DNA from: Verrucomicrobiota bacterium
GTDB lineage: Bacteria > Verrucomicrobiota > Verrucomicrobiia > Chthoniobacterales > JAFAMB01
NCBI GenBank assembly: GCA_019241095.1
Contig: JAFAXJ010000670.1
Location: 1-8,415, forward strand
DNA length: 8,415 bases
Direction of reading: 5' to 3'
Under the pieces are notes generated by a model. That model had not been told where the DNA came from. It worked only from the letters and a program-made list of their open reading frames with translations, and did no database searches. A program made the position numbers and the translations under genes. Of this stretch, positions 1 to 6,644 are shown piece after piece (position 1 is the stretch's first letter; each line of letters starts with the position of its first letter).

Positions 1-117
1 GCTGTTCCACTCGAACCGGTGATCGATCCGCCAGGGTTGTTGGTGATTGCGCCGCCGCCTTCCAGGTCGATACCAATAGCCCCAGAAATTGTTCCTGAAT
101 TACTTACCGTGACCGGT
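1..117. repeat. 117-bp direct repeat, copy 1 (inside the surface-protein gene)
   Basis: This is identical base for base to 964-1080. It may extend past the window edge, as copy 1 begins at the first base. It encodes (minus strand) part of the beta-solenoid, including VTVSNSGTISGAIGIDLEGG. The two copies are 963 bp apart, exactly 321 codons, so the module is in frame. Flanking sequence just beyond the identical block (about 118-237 against 1081-1202) is clearly related but diverged. Confidence 0.95.
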
Positions 118-2384
118 GCCGACGCGCCTCTTGTCAGAGGAGCAACGATCCCGTCGAGAGTCCCTGTAATCTGGCCTCCGGCATTGTTTATCACTGTACC
201 AGGAGCATCGAACTGAACGCCTGCAGCGCCGGTAATCGTGCCTGAGTTGGTAACGGTCGTTGAACCGCCAGTAGCCAGAATCCCGGCGTTTGTCGTTCCG
301 GTGATGGTTGCACCGATAAGGTTTGTGATTGATCCGCCGGCAGCCAAATCGATTCCGTTCGCACCTCCAATGATAGTTCCTGCGTTAGTCAGAGCGCTAG
401 GGGCTGAAAAAATAACTCCGTTAAAACCTGCATTGCCTCGAATGATCCCGGTGCTGAGATTGGTCAGGTTTCCTCCATTAGCCGTTACCCCATTGGTCGT
501 TCCGTTTACCGTACCGGCGTTTTGCATCGAACCACCCTGGTTCAAGACTATGCTGTTAGTCAGGGTTGCTCCTGCGTTGATTTGAAGCAAGCTGGTGTTA
601 CCATTCACGTTGATAGTCCCGGTACCGAGGCTTCCTGAAGGAATGATGGTTAAAGTACCTGAGTCGATTGTCACACCTGCAGTGTTGGTTCCGCTAGATC
701 GATCGATGATCCAATCCCCGGTACCCTGCTTTACTAAAGCGCCAGTATTTGTAATCAGCCCGGTTACGGCTTGACTTAAGAGTTGTTGCGGAGAGTCGCC
801 GCCAAGTATGAGAGTTGCACCCGCAAAGGCGCCTAAATTCAAACTGCCTGCTATCCGGCCGTTTGGCAAAAGAGTAACGCTATTTGCAAAATTCCCCAAA
901 ATCACATTGCCGGTGATGGCGCCGGCATTGGACAGGTTTAAGGCAGCGCCGTTTGTGACAATGGCTGTTCCACTCGAACCGGTGATCGATCCGCCAGGGT
1001 TGTTGGTGATTGCGCCGCCGCCTTCCAGGTCGATACCAATAGCCCCAGAAATTGTTCCTGAATTACTTACCGTGACCGGTTGTGGCGCGACGTCTGTCAA
1101 AGGAGCAATGATCCCATCTCCAGTTCCTTCGCCCTGTTCAACCCCTGAAATTTTTCCTCCGGCGTTGTTAACCACTGTTCCCGGAGCATTGAACTGAACG
1201 CCATTGACCCCGGTGATTGTGCCGTTATTGGTCAAAGAACTGGGATTCGATGGAAGGTTAAGGCCATTTCCGAACTGAACCCCGTTATTAGCTCCCGTAA
1301 TCGTCCCGGGTGCTGTATTGGTTACCGATCCTCCATTATCCAGTTCGACACCGTTTCCGGCAGTGCTCTTGATTACACCGGAATTGGCAACCTGAGTCGT
1401 TCCAACCGCCGGGGCAACGACGGCAGCTGAGGCCGTCCCCACCGCTGGAGTAGGAAAAGGCGCATAGACGCCGGCATTGTTCCCTCCTAAGGTAGATTGA
1501 ACGGTTCCGGAGTTAGTAACCGTCCCGCCTGCATTAAGCACGATTCCGTCACCCCCTCCTATAGTGCCCGAATTGGAGATCGTGCCTTCACCTTTAGCCG
1601 AAATACCGTCGCCGCTGAGGCCATTGATTGAAATGCCACTGATTCGGCCTGCGTTCTGAATCGTGCCGGTTGCGTTCAAGCTTAATCCATTCGAGCCGCT
1701 GGTGCCTGCAATTTGCCCGGGTTGTCGATTGATGATCGTTACTCCGCCGGAGCTAAACGTAAGATTCGCGCTGGAATTGGTCTGCGCACCTAGCGTTCCG
1801 GAGTTGTCAAGAGTGCCGCCATTTTCGAACGTGACGGTAGTCCCGGACGAAGTTCCACCATCTACTTTAAGGAGTCCAGACTGACCTTGAACTGTAATAG
1901 GACCAGAAAAACTAGTTACATTTTGCAATTCCAGGGTTCCTCCGTTGACACTGGCGAACCCTGTCGCAAGAGACACAGTTCCCCCGTTCTGAACTGTGAG
2001 TTGGCTGCCAGACAAGATCTCCAGAGCCGGAGTCGTCGCAGTTGCCGGATGGGAGATAAGTAGGCCAGTCGGAGTACCGGACGGCACAGGCGGGGCCACA
2101 ATCAACTTGCCGGGCGTGTAGTTGGGTCCGGCGCCCTCACCCAAAGTGACTGTTCGCGCTGACGCAAAAGCGTTGAGGGTCGCAGTCTTGTTGAAACCTA
2201 TCCCGACATCATCATTGATCGTTGGTACACGGGCCGGGATCCAGTTAGCGCCGGTAAGCCAATCGGTGCTCGTTGCGGTAGCAGAGAAGCTGATGGTAGG
2301 AGGAGTGCTTGGGGTTGTTTGGGCATCCAAGCGGTTGGCAATCAGTGCTAACAGAAGTAAAGCTATCCTGCGAATCATAACCAT
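1..2384 (-). CDS. Giant secreted beta-strand-repeat protein (PATR / autotransporter-associated), 5' part only
   Basis: An uninterrupted minus-strand frame starts at ATG 2384 (a second in-frame ATG is at 2378) and runs off the window at position 1, giving at least 794 residues. Residues 1-21 form a signal peptide: MIRR, then a Leu/Ala-rich core ending in LDA before QTT. Residues ~35-85 resemble the N-terminal cap seen in such proteins (STDWLTGANW, then VPTINDD). The rest is low-complexity Gly/Asn/Thr/Ser repeats of the type NSGTI-G..GI-L..GG-ITN, expected to fold as a right-handed beta-solenoid. Around residues 545-580 lies a classical PATR motif (LVKQGTGDWIID, then VTIDSGTLTI), the family linked to autotransporter passengers and common in large Verrucomicrobial surface proteins. 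A 321-residue module is repeated (see repeats). The C-terminus, where a translocator barrel or anchor would lie, is outside the window, so the secretion route is unknown. Surface adhesin or structural role is inference. No strong ribosome site precedes either ATG. Confidence 0.88.
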   Translation of the reverse strand, partial: MVMIRRIALLLLALIANRLDAQTTPSTPPTISFSATATSTDWLTGANWIPARVPTINDDVGIGFNKTATLNAFASARTVTLGEGAGPNYTPGKLIVAPPVPSGTPTGLLISHPATATTPALEILSGSQLTVQNGGTVSLATGFASVNGGTLELQNVTSFSGPITVQGQSGLLKVDGGTSSGTTVTFENGGTLDNSGTLGAQTNSSANLTFSSGGVTIINRQPGQIAGTSGSNGLSLNATGTIQNAGRISGISINGLSGDGISAKGEGTISNSGTIGGGDGIVLNAGGTVTNSGTVQSTLGGNNAGVYAPFPTPAVGTASAAVVAPAVGTTQVANSGVIKSTAGNGVELDNGGSVTNTAPGTITGANNGVQFGNGLNLPSNPSSLTNNGTITGVNGVQFNAPGTVVNNAGGKISGVEQGEGTGDGIIAPLTDVAPQPVTVSNSGTISGAIGIDLEGGGAITNNPGGSITGSSGTAIVTNGAALNLSNAGAITGNVILGNFANSVTLLPNGRIAGSLNLGAFAGATLILGGDSPQQLLSQAVTGLITNTGALVKQGTGDWIIDRSSGTNTAGVTIDSGTLTIIPSGSLGTGTINVNGNTSLLQINAGATLTNSIVLNQGGSMQNAGTVNGTTNGVTANGGNLTNLSTGIIRGNAGFNGVIFSAPSALTNAGTIIGGANGIDLAAGGSITNLIGATITGTTNAGILATGGSTTVTNSGTITGAAGVQFDAPGTVINNAGGQITGTLDGIVAPLTRGASAPVTVSNSGTISGAIGIDLEGGGAITNNPGGSITGSSGT
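964..1080. repeat. 117-bp direct repeat, copy 2 (inside the surface-protein gene)
   Basis: This is the second copy of the 1-117 block, with no mismatch by eye. Identity at every third codon position implies recent duplication or gene conversion rather than protein-level selection alone. On the minus strand this copy lies in the earlier module (residues ~436-474); copy 1 lies in the next module. Confidence 0.95.
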
Positions 2385-2409
2385 TTTCTGAAGAGTGAGA
2401 GGCAGGTCC

Positions 2410-2438
2410 AATATACGAGACTGACAGGACAAGGTGAA
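2410..2438 (-). promoter_or_regulatory. Candidate sigma-70-type promoter of the surface-protein gene
   Basis: Read on the minus strand, TTCACC (2438-2433) and TATATT (2415-2410) are separated by 17 bases. They match the -35 consensus at 4 of 6 and the -10 at 5 of 6. Transcription would begin near 2403, leaving a leader of about 20 bases before ATG 2384. This is a consensus match only. Confidence 0.4.
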
Positions 2439-2696
2439 CATACTGTTGAGTGGCAGGAATAGCCCCGGGTCTGGAACATCGGATAACTACCTACACGTGC
2501 GCTAGTGGCTAAGGTCAAAGAATCATTTCCTCCGCAGTCGTGCTGTTATCAAAGTGTAGGAATAATTCCAAGTAGAAACTCTGGTAATATTCTCTTCAGG
2601 AAATTTTAAAATAACTATCCTGGCGGTTAGTTTCCTCACTCTCCGGGGTTGTTGCTTGCGGGAGCCGTTAAGAGTCGCATTCGGAGATAACCGGTT

Positions 2697-2725
2697 TTGA
2701 CAAAAAGACGATTGTGACCTAAATC
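2697..2725 (+). promoter_or_regulatory. Candidate promoter upstream of ligD
   Basis: A perfect TTGACA (2697-2702) is followed after 17 bases by TAAATC (2720-2725, 4 of 6 against TATAAT). It would start transcription near 2732, giving a leader of about 160 bases before the preferred ligD start at 2894. The perfect -35 and ideal spacing support it; the -10 is mediocre. Confidence 0.4.
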
Positions 2726-2793
2726 AGCCTGCCCTCGGATTGCCGGATCAGCAGACTCATTTTGCCCGGAGCAGGTGAGGTCAGACTTCCTGC

Positions 2794-2817
2794 ATGACAC
2801 CCCAAAAGCGGGGTCAT
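2794..2817 (+). other. Imperfect hairpin in the ligD leader
   Basis: ATGACACCCC (2794-2803) pairs with GGGGTCAT (2810-2817) if a two-base bulge is allowed, around a six-base loop. If the 2697 promoter is real, it lies in the ligD 5' leader. No T-run follows, so it does not look like an ordinary terminator. Its role is unknown. Confidence 0.3.
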
Positions 2818-2893
2818 CTCGAAGACACTATTCGTGCCCCCAAATTCCGATAGACGTCGAGTGCCGATCGGACGACAATCGATGTCAAGTCGT

Positions 2894-4450
2894 ATGTCTT
2901 TGCGTGAGTATGCCCGGAAGCGGCACTTTGATAAAACTTCCGAGCCGGATCCTCAAACAGCGGTTCCGGAATCTTCCAAGTCGCGATTTGTGATTCAAAA
3001 ACATGCGGCTTCCCGGCTCCACTATGATTTTCGGCTTGAGATGGATGGCGCTCTGAAATCATGGGCAGTTCCGAAAGGCATCCCATGGAAAAAAGGGGAA
3101 AAGCGCCTGGCCGTGCATGTCGAAGATCATCCTCTAGCCTATATCGATTTTGAAGGGACAATCCCAAAAGGCCAATACGGCGGTGGGACCGTGATGGTTT
3201 GGGATAGCGGTACTTACGAGCTTTCCGAAAAGTATCCGCAAAAAAACCTCGAATCAGGCCAACTGCATTTCACTTTGCACGGAAAAAAGTTAGATGGCGA
3301 ATGGGGGTTGGTCCGCATGCAGGATGACCAATGGCTTTTGATGAAGCACGGGGCGGATGCCGTTCAGATTTCTAAAAAACTCGACGACACTTCATCTCAG
3401 TCCGGAAAATCCATGAAGGAGATCGAGAAAACAGATCGGGTCTGGGAATCCAAGCCGGCTGGAAAAACCACTGTTTTGCCTGTGTTCGTCGCACCGATGA
3501 ATGCAAAGTCCGTTAACAAAGTCCAGCCCGGCCCCTGGATTTATGAAGTCAAACTCGACGGCTATCGCGCGATTGCATTGAAGGCTGGTTCCGAGGTCAG
3601 GCTCGTCTCGCGAAACGAGAACGACCTGGGTAAGAAATTCGGCACCATCGTCGAAGCCATCAGCGATATCAATGCCAATGAGTTGATTCTGGACGGCGAA
3701 ATCGTGGCTTTAGATGACGCTGGGAAACCTTCTTTTCAATTACTTCAGGCGTTTGAGCTTGGCGAAAAACGTCCTCCGATCTTCTACTACGTCTTTGATC
3801 TGCTTCGACTCGATGGGAGAGATTTGCGAAATGAGCCCCTGACACGCCGGAAAAATCTGCTGGGAGAGGTAGTCAAAGATGTGCCGGATCCGATCCGGTT
3901 TTCAGTTTCTCTTGACGGTGATCCGGACGAGATTCTTCGAAAAGTGAAAGGTTTCGGGCTTGAAGGTGTAATTGGAAAAAAGATTAATTCTTTATACGAA
4001 ACCGGAGCTCGAAGCGGGTCATGGGTGAAGATCAGACTCGTCAATGAACAGGAGTTTGTGATAGGCGGCTTTACTCTTCCTGGCGGCAGCCGGTCACATT
4101 TCGGTGCGCTGCTGGTAGGCTACTATGAAAAGAAGAATCTGCTTTTCGCAGGCAAGGTAGGTAGTGGCTATAGTGAAAAACTGTTAGATGAATTGGCGAA
4201 ACGCTTCGAGTCTCTCGCTCGGAAAGATTGCCCCTTTGTGAACCTGCCGGAAAGTCAGAAATCCAGGTGGGGGCAGGCAATTACTCGTGCTGAATTGAAA
4301 CGATGTCGATGGCTTACGCCAGAATTGATTTGCCAAGTGCGTTTCACGGAGTGGACCCGGGATGGCAAACTGCGCCAGCCGGTGTTTCTAGGCCTGCGTG
4401 AAGACAAGTCTGCTTCCGAGGTAGTGCGAGAAGTCTCGCAAGCTTCCTGA
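2894..4450 (+). CDS. ligD: LigD: 3'-phosphoesterase plus ATP-dependent DNA ligase (no polymerase domain)
   Basis: This is the end-processing and sealing enzyme of bacterial non-homologous end joining: the PE domain trims 3' phosphates and ribonucleotides, and the ligase seals nicks using ATP. From ATG 2894 it is 518 residues. PE domain (~1-160): H37, H43, D45, R47, H79 and Y83 match the catalytic/metal set of Pseudomonas LigD (H42, H48, D50, R52, H84, Y88) at a constant offset of 5. Ligase domain (~195-515): the adenylated lysine is K220 in EVKLDGYR, with FDLLRLDGR (301-309), EGVIGKK (357-363) and SWVKIRL (376-382) as later nucleotidyltransferase motifs, then an OB-fold with GKVGSGYS and RFTEWTRDG. 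The C-terminal polymerase/primase domain of full LigD is absent. I prefer MSLREYARKRHF as the start because it is the usual N-terminus; in-frame ATG 2882 and GTG 2834 are alternatives, and none has a clear ribosome site. No Ku gene is in the window. Confidence 0.95.
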   Translation: MSLREYARKRHFDKTSEPDPQTAVPESSKSRFVIQKHAASRLHYDFRLEMDGALKSWAVPKGIPWKKGEKRLAVHVEDHPLAYIDFEGTIPKGQYGGGTVMVWDSGTYELSEKYPQKNLESGQLHFTLHGKKLDGEWGLVRMQDDQWLLMKHGADAVQISKKLDDTSSQSGKSMKEIEKTDRVWESKPAGKTTVLPVFVAPMNAKSVNKVQPGPWIYEVKLDGYRAIALKAGSEVRLVSRNENDLGKKFGTIVEAISDINANELILDGEIVALDDAGKPSFQLLQAFELGEKRPPIFYYVFDLLRLDGRDLRNEPLTRRKNLLGEVVKDVPDPIRFSVSLDGDPDEILRKVKGFGLEGVIGKKINSLYETGARSGSWVKIRLVNEQEFVIGGFTLPGGSRSHFGALLVGYYEKKNLLFAGKVGSGYSEKLLDELAKRFESLARKDCPFVNLPESQKSRWGQAITRAELKRCRWLTPELICQVRFTEWTRDGKLRQPVFLGLREDKSASEVVREVSQAS

Positions 4451-4491
4451 CGTTCTTGTGCTCGTGCGCTTAGTTTTGTTAGACTCGGACT

Positions 4492-4938
4492 ATGCCTGCC
4501 GATCCGGACGCGCGGGGCGCGATTGCAGAAAATCTTAGTCTAGCAGTAATTGCGCTTGAAAAGGAGGCGAAGAATCAGGGTGAAATCGTAAGCCTGATTG
4601 CTGAGCTTTTGGCCTCGATCCAGTTAGCTTTTCTGTTCGGGCGCGCCAAGTGGATACAGGCAATTGTAGTGGCCGGGAAGTTGGCCTATTCGGTAGGTTC
4701 CGGTAAAGGGCAATGGCAACAACAAGTTGTCGCAATTCGGCCTTTTCTGGCCCAATCAGAGAAGATAGCCGCCGAGAATCTGACCGGCTTGCATTATCAA
4801 ATCCTGGAGCACACCCGGGCCATGTTAAGTGATGAAACAGCAATCCACATCGCTGAAATCGCAAGGTGCGGCTGCCTTCTGGCCTACGCTGACAGGCAAG
4901 TAGCACCCAGAGAGACCAAGTCCAGTCCTGGAACCTGA
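4492..4938 (+). CDS. Hypothetical helical protein, 148 aa
   Basis: I do not recognise this family. The frame opens 41 bases after ligD, in the same direction, so co-transcription with ligD is possible. The protein is rich in Ala, Glu, Ile, Leu and Gln and looks all-helical. Residues ~35-70 are hydrophobic (LIAELLASIQLAFLFGRAKW, followed by an Ile/Val/Ala-rich stretch), but interspersed charges make a true membrane segment uncertain. There is no signal peptide; two close cysteines (RCGC) occur near residue 125. A long opposing frame overlaps it, but that one is Arg/Ser-rich and unlike a protein. Codons here show the purine-first pattern of coding DNA, which is why I take this strand as real. 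No ribosome site is apparent before ATG 4492. Confidence 0.6.
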   Translation: MPADPDARGAIAENLSLAVIALEKEAKNQGEIVSLIAELLASIQLAFLFGRAKWIQAIVVAGKLAYSVGSGKGQWQQQVVAIRPFLAQSEKIAAENLTGLHYQILEHTRAMLSDETAIHIAEIARCGCLLAYADRQVAPRETKSSPGT

Positions 4939-5061
4939 AACAATGACGAGTCTTCCAGGTTGCATTTAGGGACTTTCTGTCAATCGAAGGTTAACCGAGG
5001 TTCCGTAATTCGATAAAGAAAACTTGCATTGTTAATATCAGAGGCGACCTGATTGGGCTTT

Positions 5062-5077
5062 CCGATGCGAACATCGG
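5062..5077 (+). promoter_or_regulatory. Perfect hairpin directly before the DUF3072 start codon
   Basis: CCGATG (5062-5067) and CATCGG (5072-5077) form a perfect six-base stem around the four-base loop CGAA. The stem ends one base before ATG 5079, covering the position where a ribosome-binding site would be. No Shine-Dalgarno sequence is otherwise visible. It could be a translational control hairpin or a protein-binding palindrome. Confidence 0.45.
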
Positions 5078-5078
5078 T

Positions 5079-5291
5079 ATGGCTGAAAGAGATCAATCCA
5101 ATGCAGAAAAAGACCCAGATGATTGGGTGACTAAAGACGAACCCATGACTGGGGCGCAACGTTCCTATCTGAAAACGTTGTCAACAGAAGCCAAAGAAGA
5201 TTTCGACGAAAATCTGACAAAGGCCGAAGCGTCAAAAAGAATTGACGAGTTGCAGAATAAGACCGGTCGGGGAAAAAAACAGTCTGAGTAG
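5079..5291 (+). CDS. DUF3072 domain protein, 70 aa
   Basis: This is a small, highly charged, soluble protein that matches the DUF3072 family almost end to end. Signature segments are DDWVTKDEPMTGAQRSYLKT (residues 14-33), FDENLTKAEASKRIDELQ (42-59) and the terminal TGRG (62-65). The family's biochemical role is not established. The EASKRIDELQ segment resembles the short helical tail found in several small DNA-associated bacterial proteins, but DNA binding here is only inference. Its length is normal for the family and the frame is intact. The start at ATG 5079 fits family N-termini. It converges on the small secreted-protein gene downstream, with a hairpin between them. Confidence 0.88.
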   Translation: MAERDQSNAEKDPDDWVTKDEPMTGAQRSYLKTLSTEAKEDFDENLTKAEASKRIDELQNKTGRGKKQSE

Positions 5292-5299
5292 CTGCCCGA

Positions 5300-5333
5300 G
5301 CGCTGGCGCACCGACTTTTAATCGCGCCAGCGC
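5300..5333. terminator. Strong hairpin between convergent genes, likely bidirectional terminator
   Basis: GCGCTGGCGC (5300-5309) and GCGCCAGCGC (5324-5333) are a perfect 10-bp inverted repeat with a 14-base loop. It sits in the 59-bp gap between the stop codons of the DUF3072 gene (5291) and the minus-strand small secreted-protein gene (5351). It lacks an immediate T-run on either side, so it is not a textbook intrinsic terminator, but position and stem strength favour transcript-end or 3'-stabilising function for both genes. Confidence 0.65.
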
Positions 5334-5350
5334 GAACCGTACGGGGTCAC

Positions 5351-5599
5351 TCAACGGTAACACCAGTGACCTCTGGACCAATAGCGGTGCCGCCAGTAAG
5401 GCCGAGCATAGTACCGGTATCCGTAAGGGCCATAATAATAGCCTGGACGATAATACGAGACGGGTCCGTAGAAAGGCGCCGGCGGGCTATAAAACCCGAA
5501 GGGAACTCCGATCTGGACGAAAACTCCCGCCTGCGACTGCGCTTGAGTCAACAACCCGAAAGCACAAATCGCCGCGAGGATAAGAGAACATCTTTTCAT
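5351..5599 (-). CDS. Small secreted tyrosine-rich protein, 82 aa
   Basis: Residues 1-24 form a clear signal peptide: MKRCS, a hydrophobic core, then QAQSQA before GVF. The mature ~58 residues are strikingly aromatic: about 14 Tyr plus Trp, Phe, Pro, Gly and Arg, in patterns such as FYGPVSYYRPGYYYGPYGY and YWRHRYW. There is one cysteine near the C-terminus (HWCYR). Short exported proteins of this composition are common in soil bacteria, with no established role; envelope association is inference. The start at ATG 5599 is fixed by the signal peptide. No ribosome site is seen. On the minus strand a TATAAC (5611-5606) lies only six bases before the ATG, so the message could be leaderless. An inverted repeat lies upstream. 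Confidence 0.8.
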   Translation of the reverse strand: MKRCSLILAAICAFGLLTQAQSQAGVFVQIGVPFGFYSPPAPFYGPVSYYRPGYYYGPYGYRYYARPYWRHRYWSRGHWCYR

Positions 5600-6235
5600 A
5601 GCTTTGTTATAGATGACGGGTTTTAAGTGTTTTGGTTACAGAGGCATGCCCGTCATGGCGTTGATTCCTCGCATCCATATTTTAGGCCAAGGTAGGAAAA
5701 CGCACGTGTTAAAAAGGATAATCGCTCCCAAATTGCATCAAGAAAGTTGATTACAAAATTGCGCCCAGCCCTTTCGAGAAACATCCAGCAAAAACTTAAC
5801 CACCCGCAAAGGGTACAAGGCGCAACCCGACACTAACATCCCGAAAGCAACTTTTTCGAATCATGACAGAAGTTTTGCTGAGCTGTGATAGTCACAACAA
5901 CATGTGTGGAACATCCTTCTAACTCCGCTGAAGTCTTCAGGAAAAAACTCAGGAGTGGACAAATCAAACAAGCGATGATCGTAGCAAGGACCGCTCACGA
6001 CAAATCGGGGATTGGCGAGATTTTCGCGAAGGCCGAACTGTTGCCCTTACTCCGGAGTGGTAATTCGAATTGCTCAACTACTCCAATACAAACCTGTTGA
6101 ACGGTTCCTTCGATTAACCCAGAACTCTCAAGCTTGGCGAAGGCGGATCAATTGGATTCTGCGTATCGGTGTAGTCTATGGATCTTTTTGATCTTCGGAA
6201 TTGGTTCACCAGTCCGTCGTGAATTGCCAACTAGC
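5600..6235. other. Long intergenic stretch, no supported gene
   Basis: About 640 bases contain no gene I can support. A plus-strand GTG-started frame at 5885-6100 (71 aa, central segment RKKLRSGQIKQAMIVART) is the only one with partly protein-like composition, and I do not recognise it; it may be chance or a remnant. The left end carries the inverted repeat upstream of the small secreted-protein gene. No tRNA, array or insertion sequence is evident. Confidence 0.5.
5613..5656. promoter_or_regulatory. Inverted repeat upstream of the tyrosine-rich secreted-protein gene
   Basis: ATGACGGG (5613-5620) and CCCGTCAT (5649-5656) are perfect 8-bp inverted copies separated by 28 bases. They begin 14 bases upstream of ATG 5599 and bracket where a -35 region would lie if TATAAC at 5606-5611 is the -10. 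This could be a pair of operator half-sites. Evidence is symmetry and position only. Confidence 0.35.
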
Positions 6236-6495
6236 TTATTCTCGGACCATCCACTCTCGGATATAAGCGGGACAGTTTCGGATTGTTACTCCATTACTTG
6301 GCATTGAACTAAAAACGGAATCGCCTCGCGACTGACCAGGTTCACCAGGTCGAACACGATGGATTTGGATTCGGCTGCGAGCAGTGACCCTAGCTGCATC
6401 ACATTTGCGGTTGTCAATTCGCCGCTCAGGAGAAATACAACAGACTTGTCGATCGGAAGTCGCCGAACCAATCGCCAGAGCTGTGCCAGCTTCAA
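6236..6495 (-). pseudogene. STAS-like protein, split by a one-base frameshift
   Basis: The first part reads in one frame from TTG 6495: DKSVVFLLSGELTTANVMQL, then SIVFDLVNLVSREAIPFLVQ and C, Q, V, M, E before TAA (6288-6286). The expected ending continues in another frame: NGVTIRNCPAYIREWMVRE before TAA (6238-6236). I recognise the joined product as a small family of soil-bacterial proteins with an anti-sigma-antagonist/STAS-like core (a beta strand LSG, later a DL-based strand, then a Arg/Asp-Arg-Glu-Ala segment) that ends in NCPAYIREW. Loss of one base near 6295-6297 accounts for the break, since adding one base restores about 87 residues. Its family role, probably regulatory, is inferred. 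The N-terminus is uncertain because only a TTG start is available, after a stop at 6528-6526. Sequencing error is an alternative to true decay. Confidence 0.75.
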
Positions 6496-6644
6496 ACAAT
6501 CACTCAGAGAAGAATCCGCATTATCTTAAATTCTCTGGGCATTGTGTTTCGCCTCTAATATTCTTTGCAAGCGCCTTCGCGAAAATCTCGCGAATTCTTG
6601 ACTTGTCACGTACCGGCCGTTAGTGAATGACGGTCGGCATTTAG
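6496..6644. other. Intergenic gap with two small hairpins
   Basis: No gene is seen. TTCGCGA (6576-6582) and TCGCGAA (6588-6594) form a perfect seven-base stem with a five-base loop. CCGGCCGT (6613-6620) and ACGGTCGG (6630-6637) form an eight-base stem with one G-T pair. They sit between the divergent remnants of a STAS-like gene and an SDR gene. Their function is unknown. Confidence 0.45.

Larger units (their letters stand above)
2439..2893. other. Divergent intergenic region, no gene seen
   Basis: This is the gap of about 500 bp between the divergent surface-protein and ligD genes. I see no convincing reading frame, tRNA or repeat array. The small frames here are short and lack protein-like composition. 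It holds the candidate ligD promoter (2697-2725) and an imperfect hairpin at 2794-2817, listed separately. Confidence 0.6.

Noticed and set aside
1..1200. Repeated blocks as a possible CRISPR or non-coding repeat array
   Set aside because: The repeats are long, lie inside an open frame and are spaced by a whole number of codons, so they are protein-module repeats.
19..1884. Several long plus-strand frames (19-216, 238-585, 808-1197, 1663-1884) with Pro/Val/Ala-rich proteins
   Set aside because: They are the antisense of the minus-strand repeat protein; the Gly/Asn/Thr repeat codons leave few stops on the opposite strand. Their composition and lack of start context do not look like proteins.
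2834..2893. GTG 2834 or ATG 2882 as the ligD start
   Set aside because: The added residues are not typical of LigD N-termini, whereas MSLREYARKRHF from 2894 is; still possible but less likely.
2775..2993. Plus-strand 72-residue frame at the ligD start
   Set aside because: It overlaps ligD in another frame and has no recognisable protein features.
4535..4906. Minus-strand 123-residue frame opposite the hypothetical gene
   Set aside because: Arg/Ser-rich composition and no homology-like motifs; the plus-strand frame has better coding character.
5242..5626. Plus-strand frames across the small secreted-protein gene
   Set aside because: They are antisense to a minus-strand gene with a clear signal peptide and overlap the DUF3072 end.
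5885..6100. Plus-strand GTG-started 71-residue frame
   Set aside because: The central segment looks partly protein-like, but I cannot link it to a family, there is no ribosome site, and the tail is low-quality; kept only as a note in the intergenic entry.
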